A stretch of 64,000 bases of DNA. Source: Siderastrea radians. Taxonomy: Eukaryota; Cnidaria; Anthozoa; Scleractinia; Rhizangiidae. Position 1 is the first letter of the stretch, and each line of letters starts with the position of its first letter. The stretch is from assembly GCA_964017195.1 (NCBI GenBank), contig OZ024892.1:13278071-13342070 (forward strand), written 5' to 3'. The notes below the pieces were generated by a model, which made no database searches, was not told the DNA's origin, and was given only the letters and a program-made list of their open reading frames with translations. This document shows positions 48,559 through 56,725 of this stretch, one piece after another. Position numbers and translations under genes: made by a program.

Positions 48559-48767
48559 TCGTTGGGAAATACGTACCCGGTGTCTGGGCCTATAATAGCT
48601 AGAATCTCCGAGGGAGTCAACCCTAAGGCCAAACCGAAATCAATGACGTGGTGCTGTCGGCACTGTTGGAACGTGAATCCCGCGGCTAGACCTCGTTTGA
48701 CCCGTTCAGCCAAATAGTCTTCAGTGGAAGCAAAGTCGTCTCGGTTGAGATCTTGGTAGTAGTCCAT
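48537..48767 (-). CDS. Small acidic viral protein before the SLOG gene
   Basis: 76 residues; MDYYQDLNRDDF followed by a helical stretch and LGLTPSEILAIIGP. It shares a divergent promoter with the forward GRF-type gene. No recognised family; translation is supported by tight packing and by the overlap with the SLOG frame. Confidence 0.5.
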   Translation of the reverse strand: MDYYQDLNRDDFASTEDYLAERVKRGLAAGFTFQQCRQHHVIDFGLALGLTPSEILAIIGPDTGYVFPNECPQTST

Positions 48768-48779
48768 CTACTTGGAATG

Positions 48780-48945
48780 ATAACTCAGGGACCCAGGGAG
48801 TCGCCTTAAATAGGGCAAGCTGACCAATGGGAAGACAAGAGGTCCTTATAAGGTTATAACAAGCTGACCAATGGGAAGAGGAGACGTCCTTATAGGGGCA
48901 TGAAAAGCTGACCAATGAGAGCGTAGGGGTAGGGGTATAAAAAGG
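48780..48945. promoter_or_regulatory. Divergent promoter with three CCAAT repeats
   Basis: Three copies of AAGCTGACCAATGxG occur here, the first two followed by GAAGA and GTCCTTATA. On the forward side TATAAAAA lies at 48936-48943, 39 bp before the ATG at 48975. On the reverse side an ATTTAAGG element serves the small acidic gene and SLOG gene. Confidence 0.7.
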
Positions 48946-48974
48946 CAGGGGTGGGTGAAAAAATCGTGAGCACG

Positions 48975-49871
48975 ATGTCAGTCGATCGGAAGAGAAAGAC
49001 AACCCATCCCCCAGAGGGGAAGAAGAAGAAGAAGAACACCATTCAAACGATGACGCCCGTGGACTGTGATCCGGGGGTGCGCGAGGTGGTGGAAGATACC
49101 CGAGCGGCGGTGGAAGATATGATGAAAGAATTGAATGACATGGTGGAGCAATCTACACCACCACCACCACCTCAATTCACCCTGATGACCATGTTTGACA
49201 ATGAGGTGGACTATCATCAAGTCAAAGGCAACAATGAAAAGGGGGACTATATGGTATGCCCTTGCCATGATGTGCGTTTGGAGGCACGAGAATCTCAAAA
49301 GGGGTGGAAGTATGTGAAATGTCCCATCCAACCCTGTTTGCTGTTTTGTGGCCAAGATCAAGCTCTGGAGTATATGAAAGCCGTGTATAGTCAACCTCAT
49401 GCAGAAGTGCTGGACATGTGGACTTGTTTGCAATGCTTTTGCCGGGAACCCGCCACGCTACAACAGAGCCATTCGACCCAGAACCCCGATCGTTTGTTTC
49501 TGAATTGTTCCAAGAAAACGTGTGGCTTCTTCCGGTGGGCCGATCAACCCTTGGGTCCCAAGTACTGGAGCTGGTTTCATGACAACCCGCCCAAGAAAGC
49601 CGATCAACAAGCTGAAATACCCAGCCGTGATGCTCAAGGGTATCCCAAGCGGGGCGTGGACATCCCAGGACCGCCTCCTCGAGCCCCAAGGAAAGAGGAT
49701 CGGCCCCTGACAGACTATGAGAAACAATTGCTACGAGAAATTCAAGAGCTCAAGAACCGTCAAGAAATGATGGTGGCCCCAGCGCCACCGCCCCCCAAGT
49801 ACAGTGACAGTGTGGACAACTGGCAGAAAGATCTCGAGACCGTCGCCTGTGGTCGTCTAGGTCTCTTTTAA
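48975..49871 (+). CDS. Zinc-ribbon (GRF-like) protein
   Basis: 298 residues from the ATG at 48975; the frame is open a little upstream but only from a GTG. A basic N-terminus (KKKKKN) precedes two GRF-like zinc clusters. The first has CPCHDVR and KCPIQPCLLFCG. The second has CLQCFCREP, then LNCSKKTCGFFRWAD, which is close to the zf-GRF consensus CxC...C...CxFFxWxD. A Pro-rich C-terminal part and a short helix follow. GRF fingers bind single-stranded nucleic acid, so a role in replication or repair is inferred. Confidence 0.7.
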   Translation: MSVDRKRKTTHPPEGKKKKKNTIQTMTPVDCDPGVREVVEDTRAAVEDMMKELNDMVEQSTPPPPPQFTLMTMFDNEVDYHQVKGNNEKGDYMVCPCHDVRLEARESQKGWKYVKCPIQPCLLFCGQDQALEYMKAVYSQPHAEVLDMWTCLQCFCREPATLQQSHSTQNPDRLFLNCSKKTCGFFRWADQPLGPKYWSWFHDNPPKKADQQAEIPSRDAQGYPKRGVDIPGPPPRAPRKEDRPLTDYEKQLLREIQELKNRQEMMVAPAPPPPKYSDSVDNWQKDLETVACGRLGLF

Positions 49872-49913
49872 TGGTTTAAAAAAGGAGTAGGAATAAAATT
49901 TTTTATTTAGTCC

Positions 49914-50273
49914 ATGGAGTCTGTTGTGTGTGATGCGTGGGAGTCTGTCTGGTCCTTGGGGCAATGGCAATGCCATCAATCCCTGTGCCAAGTGTTATAT
50001 GATCACCAACCCGGGTCCAAGATCCCGATTCCCCCATGTCCCGAGGACACGCATCCTCTCCGCGTCTTTGAAGAAACCCACGTGGATCGTAACCTGTATC
50101 GATGGGTGGTGTTTGTCGTATGGTTAAAAGGGCATCCGGACGCCTGGCGATGGTATCGAATCATTCAAAAGGCGCATCCCCACACCATCCCTTCCATACC
50201 GACCTTATGGGATGAATGCCAGAACGTATGGCCCCTCGAAAGAAAACTCAACGCTGGTCAACAACAAAGTTGA
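49914..50273 (+). CDS. Small Trp-rich viral protein upstream of integrase
   Basis: 119 residues. Trp-rich throughout (WESVWSLGQWQ, YRWVVFVVWLKG, WRWYRIIQKAHP). It overlaps the integrase start by 58 nt. No recognised family. Confidence 0.5.
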   Translation: MESVVCDAWESVWSLGQWQCHQSLCQVLYDHQPGSKIPIPPCPEDTHPLRVFEETHVDRNLYRWVVFVVWLKGHPDAWRWYRIIQKAHPHTIPSIPTLWDECQNVWPLERKLNAGQQQS

Positions 50274-51307
50274 AGAGAACCAAACGCCCTGTCTCGTCGT
50301 CAACGAAGAAAAGCAATGTCTCGCAAGCATGGTTAAGCCGTTACCACGATCCTAGCGCCCCGGGGAGTTTAGGTGGGGTGCAACGGTTTGCCAAAGCCCA
50401 GGGCCTCCCTTTGAAAAAAGCCCAACGACTCTTGGAACGGGATGTGGGCTACACCTTGCATAAACCACGACGTCGTCGTTTTGCCACCTTACCCGTGATC
50501 GTGGGAGGGTTGGACGATCAATGGGCGGCGGATTTAGTGGAAGTGCAACGGTTGGCCAAACATAATCGGGGTATACGCTACTTGTTGACCGTCGTGGATG
50601 TCTTGTCCAAGTACGCGTGGGTCCAACCGTTGAAAACCAAAACCGGGGTGGCCCTCGTGAAAGCCTTTGAGAAGATTGTGAGACAAGGAGGACGTCACCC
50701 CAACCGATTGCAAACGGATCGAGGGAAAGAATTTTACAATCGGACCTTTCAACGATGGGTCGACGAGCAAGACATTCAACATTTTTCCACCGAAGGGGAT
50801 GCCAAAGCCAGTGTCGTGGAACGATTTAATCGCACCTTGAAAGAACGGTTGTACCGTTATTTGACCACGGCCAACACCTTACGCTTTGACAAGGTGTTAC
50901 CCCAGTTGGTGCAAGGGTATAATGCGACCCGTCATCGAAGTATTGGTATGCCCCCCGAAGACGTGACATGGGACAACGAAGAAGCCGTGTGGAAACGATT
51001 GTACAGCAAACGATTGAAAGGTCGGAAAAAACCCCAATTCAAAGTCGGAGATCGGGTCCGTCTCAACACGATTCATCGTACCTTTGAAAAAGGGTATCTC
51101 CCCGGTTGGACCGAAGAAGTGTTTGTGGTGCATCGTGTGATCCCGGGCCCCGTGCCCACCTATAAGATTCACGAATGGGATGAGACCCCCGTCCAAGGCA
51201 CGTTTTACGAGGAGGATTTACAAAAAGTCCAGGTGTCCGATGTATTTCGCATCGAAAAGGTACTTAAGCGTCAAAAAGATCGATGGTTGGTCAAGTGGAA
51301 AGGGTAG
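50216..51307 (+). CDS. INT: Retroviral-type integrase with truncated chromodomain
   Basis: 363 residues to a TAG at 51305. A basic N-terminus is followed by the rve catalytic core with DDE residues at Asp106 (WAADLVEV), Asp168 (LQTDRGKEF) and Glu202 (VVERFNRTLKE). Then comes a C-terminal beta domain (KVGDRVRLN) and the start of a chromodomain (FRIEKVLK...WLVKWKG). The stop lies inside that chromodomain. The same frame stays open for 25 more codons to TAA at 51383 and ends in an Arg-rich tail, so the stop looks like a point change in a longer gene. The enzyme integrates the viral DNA. A start at 50228 is also possible. Confidence 0.9.
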   Translation: MPERMAPRKKTQRWSTTKLKRTKRPVSSSTKKSNVSQAWLSRYHDPSAPGSLGGVQRFAKAQGLPLKKAQRLLERDVGYTLHKPRRRRFATLPVIVGGLDDQWAADLVEVQRLAKHNRGIRYLLTVVDVLSKYAWVQPLKTKTGVALVKAFEKIVRQGGRHPNRLQTDRGKEFYNRTFQRWVDEQDIQHFSTEGDAKASVVERFNRTLKERLYRYLTTANTLRFDKVLPQLVQGYNATRHRSIGMPPEDVTWDNEEAVWKRLYSKRLKGRKKPQFKVGDRVRLNTIHRTFEKGYLPGWTEEVFVVHRVIPGPVPTYKIHEWDETPVQGTFYEEDLQKVQVSDVFRIEKVLKRQKDRWLVKWKG

Positions 51308-51389
51308 CCCGACAAGTACAATAGTTGGATTGCTCGTAGAGAGGTGACGTCCCTTCGGCCCCGCAAACGACGACGACGCCGCTAAAACA

Positions 51390-52430
51390 ATGACGTTCGT
51401 CCCCAATTCGTCGTTTTACGTGACGTTGATGAGTCATGCGAGTACCAAGGAGTTTCCGGGCAACAAAGCCCATCAGTTCCGAAACCGGTTGCCAAAACCC
51501 ATTCGATTTATGGGTCGAGGATGGATGGTGGGTATGGTGAGTTTATCCTTACCCACCATTCCGGTGGTCGCGGAAGAAGGAGGCGTGGGCGAATCCCATC
51601 CTCTGTTGTATGTACGATGGCACGAACGGGTGTATGACAAAGACGATCAAGACAACGTTCGCTGGTGGCATCAACGTCGCGAACTCTTTACCTACGGTCG
51701 AGATATGAGAAAGTAATTGGCCTCGTCGACGGGATCGCACTTGTTTCATCAACTGGTGTACCGTTACGAGCAAAGCCGTGCCAAACAAACCAAACCCCTC
51801 AACAAATGGGCAGAGGACAATGGCGTCAAATTGTACCCGACCTTTGAATGGACCTCGGAAGGGGATTTGGTGTTGAATACCGTCAATGTGGATTACAAAC
51901 GACAAGTGGCCCGCGTGGAATGGGGCAGAACCTTGGCCTTGAGAATGGGGTGGATTGAACAAGTGTCGACGGGGGTGTATCGATTGGGGCCCAATATCAT
52001 ACAAGAATTTCATTCGGACTCGATTCCTACACCGTCGGATGTCCTGGATGGCAGCAATAAACCCGCCTTTTGGAAAGTGGATGGGGATTATATGAACTTG
52101 AGTATGACCTGTAATTGGCGGTTTGTGAATTTGAACGCGACCTTTCGGCCCTCGTTGGAATTTCCCGCGGCGCGTCCTTTGCACGTGTATTGCAATGTCG
52201 GGACCAGCAGTATGGTAGGGGGTCGCATCACGGATCTCTTACGAGAAATCAAGTACCAGCCTCAAAACACCACCCACTTTGAACCTCGCCATATTCAATA
52301 TGTCCCAGTACGCAATGAAGTGGTGGAAATCGTGGAAACCCAGATGGCCGAAACCAATGGGGATCTGGTCCAATTTGGCGAAGGACGTACCCTCCTGACC
52401 CTGCACTTTAAAAGGGAGGTGGTGGTGTGA
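51390..52430 (+). pseudogene. SFYVTL-family structural protein, copy A, with internal stop
   Basis: A single frame runs from ATG 51390 to TGA 52428 apart from one TAA at 51714-51716. The product resembles its downstream neighbour along its whole length: SFYVTL near the start, RLPKP, a WxVGMVSLSLP strand, then MGW, LGPN, and a C-terminal block with TDLLREI, RNEVVEI and LTLHFK. Without readthrough only 108 residues are made. These are likely capsid-associated proteins (vertex or fibre candidates), because they lie in the structural block. The stop suggests this copy is dead or that there is a sequencing error. Confidence 0.7.
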
Positions 52431-52444
52431 AGAAGAAGACAAAG

Positions 52445-53479
52445 ATGTCGTTCTACGTGACGTTACCCAGTCATGCCAACCGACGTGAATTTCCCAACAA
52501 CCAAGCCAATAACTTCAAGATTCGTTTACCGAAACCGTTACAGCTCACAGGGGGTGGATGGCAAGTGGGGTTGAGTGCCATTTCTTTACCGGATGCCCGC
52601 GTCAATTTGTACGAGCTGGTGATGAAAGGACAACACGTCTTAGGCATCAAATGGCACCTAAAAGCCCCCAGTCAAAGCGGAGGGACCTATAACAAATATG
52701 GAGCGGCCGTGACCAAAATTGACGATATTAACGACTGGGATTGGGTGGTGGACGGGGTGAGTTTTATGAAAGCCGCCATTACTCATGTGGAACAGAAACG
52801 ACGGGAATCGGTGATCCAAGGGGGTACGTTTTTGGACGATCAAGGCAAACACACGTACGTCAAGTTTCGTTGGGAAGGGGAGGATCTGCTCATTGACAAC
52901 ACGAATGTCTCTCATGATGGATCCGTTCGCACGCCCTCGTTTGCCGTTCATACCAAGTTAGCTGCCAAGATGGGATGGTTACGTAAAATCGCCAGCGGAT
53001 GGATTTTGGGCCCGAACTTACAGCAAGACTTCCTGGGGGATCAAATCCCCGACATGACCAAGAACAGCGATTGGAAGGATATCACCGATAAGGATGGGAA
53101 CCCGGTGTTTTGGACCACCAGTCGAGTGGAAGACTACATGGAATTGAGTATGAGTTGTGGGTGGCGTTTCACCAATTTGAATGTGGCGTTTCGGGCGGTG
53201 GTGGGGGAACCCACGCGATCGTTGCAAGTGTACTCGGACGTGGCAGGCAGCACGGTGGTGGGCAATCGCGTGACCGATTTGTTGCGTGAAATCCAGTACA
53301 AGCGACAAGGACGTGGCACCCTCTACTTTGAACCGTTGCACATTCAATACATGGCTCTTCGTAACGAGGTGGTGGAAATCGTTCACGTTCAAGTGGCCGA
53401 AACGATTGGTAGGGGAGGCGACTTGGTCAAGTTTGGCGACGGCCATACCATTGTCACGTTGCACTTCAAAAAGGCATAA
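52445..53479 (+). CDS. SFYVTL-family structural protein, copy B (minor capsid candidate)
   Basis: 344 residues from ATG 52445. The apparent upstream start at 52427 is a GTG inside the stop of copy A. It begins MSFYVTLPSHANRREFPNN, followed by an alternating hydrophobic beta-rich pattern (GGGWQVGLSAISLPD), CGWRFTNLNVAF and a C-terminal VTLHFKK. The N-terminal motif is common in proteins of Polinton-like elements of invertebrates. The minor capsid (penton) role is inferred from size, beta-rich pattern and position between integrase and core proteins; it is not proven by sequence. Confidence 0.65.
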   Translation: MSFYVTLPSHANRREFPNNQANNFKIRLPKPLQLTGGGWQVGLSAISLPDARVNLYELVMKGQHVLGIKWHLKAPSQSGGTYNKYGAAVTKIDDINDWDWVVDGVSFMKAAITHVEQKRRESVIQGGTFLDDQGKHTYVKFRWEGEDLLIDNTNVSHDGSVRTPSFAVHTKLAAKMGWLRKIASGWILGPNLQQDFLGDQIPDMTKNSDWKDITDKDGNPVFWTTSRVEDYMELSMSCGWRFTNLNVAFRAVVGEPTRSLQVYSDVAGSTVVGNRVTDLLREIQYKRQGRGTLYFEPLHIQYMALRNEVVEIVHVQVAETIGRGGDLVKFGDGHTIVTLHFKKA

Positions 53480-53512
53480 AAAAGAGAGACGAGAAGGGAC
53501 CCCAAGTCAATC

Positions 53513-53743
53513 ATGCCTCCGAAACGACGACGACGACGACGACGAAAACAGCGTCCCCAAGCGGGGGAAGGGATCAACGCAGTGATTGCGGGAATTCCTA
53601 AAACGGCCTGGTCCATCACCAAAGGGATAGAAAAGTTGGCGAAAAAGAATGCCAAAAAAGCGCATTTGAAACGCATGGAGGAAATTCGACAAGGAAAACG
53701 AAAACGCTATGCGGGGGAATCGTTTACGTGCAACCTCATGTGA
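53513..53743 (+). CDS. Small Arg/Lys-rich core-like protein
   Basis: 76 residues. It starts MPPKRRRRRRRKQRPQ, then a hydrophobic helix (GINAVIAGIPKTAWSITKGI) and a basic helix. A CATAAAAAA element lies 35 bp upstream. It is probably a DNA-binding core or membrane-active virion peptide, by analogy with other small basic virion proteins. Confidence 0.6.
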   Translation: MPPKRRRRRRRKQRPQAGEGINAVIAGIPKTAWSITKGIEKLAKKNAKKAHLKRMEEIRQGKRKRYAGESFTCNLM

Positions 53744-53781
53744 GTATAAAAAGAAAACAAGAGTTGTGAAAACAAGCAAAC

Positions 53782-53967
53782 ATGCCGAAGACGAGAAGAC
53801 GTCGAAGACGAAGAAGAAGGCAACGAGGGGGTCTCTTGCCCCTGGCTGCGCTGATTCCAGCCTTGATCGCGGGAGGGAAAGCCGTGGCCTTGGGTGCCGC
53901 GGGGGGTGCGGCGAGTTACGGGGCCAAGAAGGGGTTGGAAGCCGCGTTTCGAAAAAGAAGACGATGA
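53782..53967 (+). CDS. Small basic/hydrophobic virion peptide with QRGG motif
   Basis: 61 residues: nine consecutive Arg, then QRGG, then an Ala/Gly/Leu-rich hydrophobic helix (LLPLAALIPALIAGGKAVAL) and a basic end. It resembles in layout the adenovirus mu/pX or pVI-type precursors (basic plus amphipathic/hydrophobic helix). TATAAAAA at 53745-53752, 37 bp before the ATG. It probably binds DNA or disrupts membranes after processing. Confidence 0.65.
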   Translation: MPKTRRRRRRRRRQRGGLLPLAALIPALIAGGKAVALGAAGGAASYGAKKGLEAAFRKRRR

Positions 53968-54039
53968 ATGACGGTATAAAAAGAGACGAGTCCTGTGACA
54001 CCCACCAAACGTGATCCTTGGTAACACGCGAAGAGTACG

Positions 54040-54375
54040 ATGCGTGGGGGAAGTTTGACACGATTTCGGACCGACGAGTGGTATGATCAACAGGGTCAAA
54101 GTGGACAAGGGCTGGTGACGGATCTCTTGCGTGGAGGGTTCCAAGGCCTTAAAAGCACGCGAAATCCTTTAAAACTGCCTAGTAATATCAAGAGAGGCTT
54201 GGAAACGGGTTTGACACGTGGGATCAAACGCAAAGCCGAAGACGTCCTTAAAAAAGAAATTACCAAACAAGCCAAGAAAGTCTTGAGCCATAAGAACGTG
54301 AAACAAGCCGTACGGGTAGCCAGTGCCTTGTTTCCCAAGCAAACCAAACGGGCGCGAGATATTTTGGGCGTGTGA
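54040..54375 (+). CDS. Basic core-type protein
   Basis: 111 residues. It begins MRGGSLTRFRTDEWYDQQGQ, then a Lys/Arg-rich region (GIKRKAEDVLKKEITKQAKK) to the end. TATAAAAA at 53975-53982. Pattern and place suggest a DNA-packaging virion protein. Confidence 0.6.
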   Translation: MRGGSLTRFRTDEWYDQQGQSGQGLVTDLLRGGFQGLKSTRNPLKLPSNIKRGLETGLTRGIKRKAEDVLKKEITKQAKKVLSHKNVKQAVRVASALFPKQTKRARDILGV

Positions 54376-54377
54376 AC

Positions 54378-54608
54378 ATGGATCCCGTGCATTCACGACC
54401 TCGACGCATTCGTAGTAATCGAGGGTTGTCTCAATGGGGAGGGCTGTATCCGTTTTGGAAACTCATGCGGCGACAACGTGGCGGCTGGTTGAGTCCCGAG
54501 GTGATGAGACTGCCCGGGTTTGATTTGAGACAACGCTTAGCACGACGACGACGGTATAAAAACCCCTCACGACGACGACGTGCCACCACTCGACGACGAC
54601 AACGTTAA
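54378..54608 (+). CDS. Arg-rich protein with QRGG motif
   Basis: 76 residues from ATG 54378; a GTG six bases upstream is less likely. Residues 31-36 are RRQRGG and the C-terminal third is nearly all Arg. It begins two bases after the stop of the previous gene. Candidate DNA-binding core protein. Confidence 0.55.
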   Translation: MDPVHSRPRRIRSNRGLSQWGGLYPFWKLMRRQRGGWLSPEVMRLPGFDLRQRLARRRRYKNPSRRRRATTRRRQR

Positions 54609-54610
54609 AC

Positions 54611-56038
54611 ATGCCGAATGTGATGTCACGCCTGACAGTCCCTACCTACTCGGAAGGGACTGCCCCGGCTCACCCACGTTCCGAAGGGACCGTCAACCCA
54701 GCGTTACGGATTTTCAAGGTGCCACCCACGGACATTAGCATCAATGCCTATCGCATGATCACCATCCAACCCACCACCACGGGCATCAATCCCATGGAAT
54801 TCATCATTCCTGGATTAGACGATTTTGTGGATTTGGGACGCAGTTACTTTACCATGGAATTGAGTTTGAAAAAGGAGGATGCCGGGAACTTGGACGCCGC
54901 TGAAAAATTATGGCCCGTCAATAATTTGGCCCATTCCATCATCAAACAAATTGACATGCAGTTGAATGGCACGTTGATCAGTCCTCAATCCGACACCTAT
55001 CATTACAAAGCTTACCTGGAAACCTTGCTGAATTATGACCGAGAAGATGGCAAGACCGTGTTAGGACCCCAAGGCTGGTTCAATCAAGTGGATTTCCCAC
55101 CCGCATGGACTGCCAACAACACCAACAAAGCAGGAAACCATGCTCACTGGCAAGCTCTCACTGCCAATCACAAAGCGGCCTATGAAGCCATGGTAGCTGA
55201 AGTGACCAAGTATGCTGGAGGCCTCACCCACAGTCTGGTGTTTACCCCCCACTGGGAAGTGTTTCATACCGGCAAACTGTTAGTGCCTGGCATCGAAATC
55301 AAGATGAAATTTCATTTCAATGGTCCGAGCCTGTTTTTGAATGGGGTGGGTGAAGCTGGTCGATTGATGGAAGGCGATGTGAAACTACGGTTTCATCTCT
55401 GTCAACTGCGTCTGAATGATGCCATCTACCAGAGTTTGTCTACCAAAAGGCACAATGAAGGCCAAGTGGCGGCTTACCCGACCGTCCGCAGTGAAATCCG
55501 GACTTTCAGCATGCAAAACAACCTGGTCCGCTTTGATATCCCCAACCTGTTTCAAAACAGAATACCGGACCGATTGATTGTAGGGTTGTTGGACAGCCGA
55601 GCCTTCAATGGAGATGTCACCCGAGATCCTTTCTGTTTCCAGAAATGGGGACTGACGTCCATTCGACAGATTGTCAAAGGAGAAGAATACCCTTATGAAA
55701 CCCTGCACTTGATACACAACAATGGCACCCGAGATAACTTGGGGTACTTCCGTTTTCTGCAAGCCAGTGGGGCTTGGTGTAAAAAGAAAGGCAATATGGT
55801 GGAACTAGGAGATTGGGGTCAAGCGAAAAATTGTACCTTGTTCATGTTTGACAATGTGGCCAATGGATGTGCCGACAGTCAAAACCTCAACCCCAAGCAA
55901 AGTGGAGATTTACAACTGGTCTTGGAATTTGGAGCTGCCCCCGGTACCAATATAACCGTGCTCGTCTATGGAGAATTTGAGAACTTGCTGGAGATTGACA
56001 GCAACGGAGCCGTGTTGTACAACATTTACCAACACTAA
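54611..56038 (+). CDS. MCP: Major capsid protein, double jelly-roll
   Basis: 475 residues, a normal size for Polinton/adintovirus capsid proteins. Recognisable family blocks: PMEFIIPGLDDFVDLGRSYF, VNNLAHSIIKQIDMQLNGTL, TYHYKAYLETLLNYDREDG, a mid-protein KLLVPGIEIKMKFHFN strand, and RLIVGLLDSRAFNGD. These match the first and second jelly rolls of the capsid fold shared with adenovirus hexon-like proteins. TATAAAAA is at 54555-54562. It is followed by the protease after 2 bases and then by the ATPase, the usual morphogenesis block. No break is seen. Confidence 0.92.
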   Translation: MPNVMSRLTVPTYSEGTAPAHPRSEGTVNPALRIFKVPPTDISINAYRMITIQPTTTGINPMEFIIPGLDDFVDLGRSYFTMELSLKKEDAGNLDAAEKLWPVNNLAHSIIKQIDMQLNGTLISPQSDTYHYKAYLETLLNYDREDGKTVLGPQGWFNQVDFPPAWTANNTNKAGNHAHWQALTANHKAAYEAMVAEVTKYAGGLTHSLVFTPHWEVFHTGKLLVPGIEIKMKFHFNGPSLFLNGVGEAGRLMEGDVKLRFHLCQLRLNDAIYQSLSTKRHNEGQVAAYPTVRSEIRTFSMQNNLVRFDIPNLFQNRIPDRLIVGLLDSRAFNGDVTRDPFCFQKWGLTSIRQIVKGEEYPYETLHLIHNNGTRDNLGYFRFLQASGAWCKKKGNMVELGDWGQAKNCTLFMFDNVANGCADSQNLNPKQSGDLQLVLEFGAAPGTNITVLVYGEFENLLEIDSNGAVLYNIYQH

Positions 56039-56040
56039 AG

Positions 56041-56580
56041 ATGGAACACGTGGCCTTGAATAATGTGCAGTTGGATTATTTAGCTCGCGACGACCCCCAC
56101 TTGAAACGTTACTTTTACGGAACGGTGGCCTGTGATCGATTACCCAAGCGTCCTGTCAAGACCCAACGCCAAGGGTACATTGTGAACACCGACCCGCACG
56201 ATCAACCCGGCCAACATTGGTTGGCGGTGTGGACCGAGGGAAACGTGTGTGAAGTCCTCGACAGTTATGCTTTGCCCATGGACACGTACGTGCAAGCCGC
56301 CCCGTTCCAAGATTGGATTGCCCAACATTGGAAGTATGTGGTGACCAATGGCAAGTCCCTCCAAGCCATCTCAAGCAAGAGTTGTGGGGATTACGCCTTG
56401 TTGTACTTGAAAGCCAAAGCCCGTGGACGGACCTTGCAAGACTTTTTAAATGAGTTTTCGGATCATGATTATGTCAGCAATGACCATCAAGCCGGTCAAC
56501 GCGTTCAACAATTGATTGTAGGCCAAGAAGCCAGATGGTATCAACTCTGTTGTCATCCGTATCATCAACGGAATGATTAA
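56041..56580 (+). CDS. PRO: Adenain-like maturation protease
   Basis: 179 residues. The catalytic triad is His59 (GQHWLAVW), Asp74 (VLDSYA) and Cys115 (SKSCGDYALLYLK), with Gln108 as the likely oxyanion residue. This is the C5/Ulp1-like arrangement of adenovirus protease. It should cleave capsid and core precursors during maturation; candidate targets are the QRGG-containing basic proteins nearby. The stop overlaps an AATAAA signal. Confidence 0.9.
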   Translation: MEHVALNNVQLDYLARDDPHLKRYFYGTVACDRLPKRPVKTQRQGYIVNTDPHDQPGQHWLAVWTEGNVCEVLDSYALPMDTYVQAAPFQDWIAQHWKYVVTNGKSLQAISSKSCGDYALLYLKAKARGRTLQDFLNEFSDHDYVSNDHQAGQRVQQLIVGQEARWYQLCCHPYHQRND

Positions 56581-56609
56581 ATAAAAAAATTTGTTGGAAA
56601 AACGGTGTC

Positions 56610-56700
56610 AGAGTCGTAGCTCAGTCGGTAGAGCCTTTGGATCCCTCGAAAAAAACAGGTGTAGGGGGATCGGGCGTGGGTTCGAGTCCCACCGATTCCA
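56610..56700 (+). tRNA. tRNA-like element, unusual anticodon arm
   Basis: The 5' half is a normal D arm (GCTC-AGTCGGTA-GAGC, A-box-like TAGCTCAGTCGG). The 3' half is a perfect T arm (GTGGG-TTCGAGT-CCCAC, B-box). The acceptor stem pairs at 6 of 7 positions, including one G-T pair. Between the arms lie 41 nt instead of the usual 23. No standard anticodon stem is obvious; a weak CTTTG/CGAAA stem would leave a loop lacking T33. It may be an intron-containing or class II tRNA, or a tRNA-like structure used for another purpose. Confidence 0.5.
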
Positions 56701-56725
56701 ATAAAAAGGTGCCTTTTTTTCTAAA

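Noticed and set aside
48951..48974. GTG start for the GRF-type gene
   Set aside because: The ATG at 48975 fits the TATA spacing better; GTG starts are not expected here. The same reasoning moved the starts at 52427, 54372 and 58389.
50216..51307. LTR retrotransposon origin of the integrase
   Set aside because: There is no gag, reverse transcriptase or LTR nearby, while capsid, protease, ATPase and polymerase genes of Polinton type surround it.
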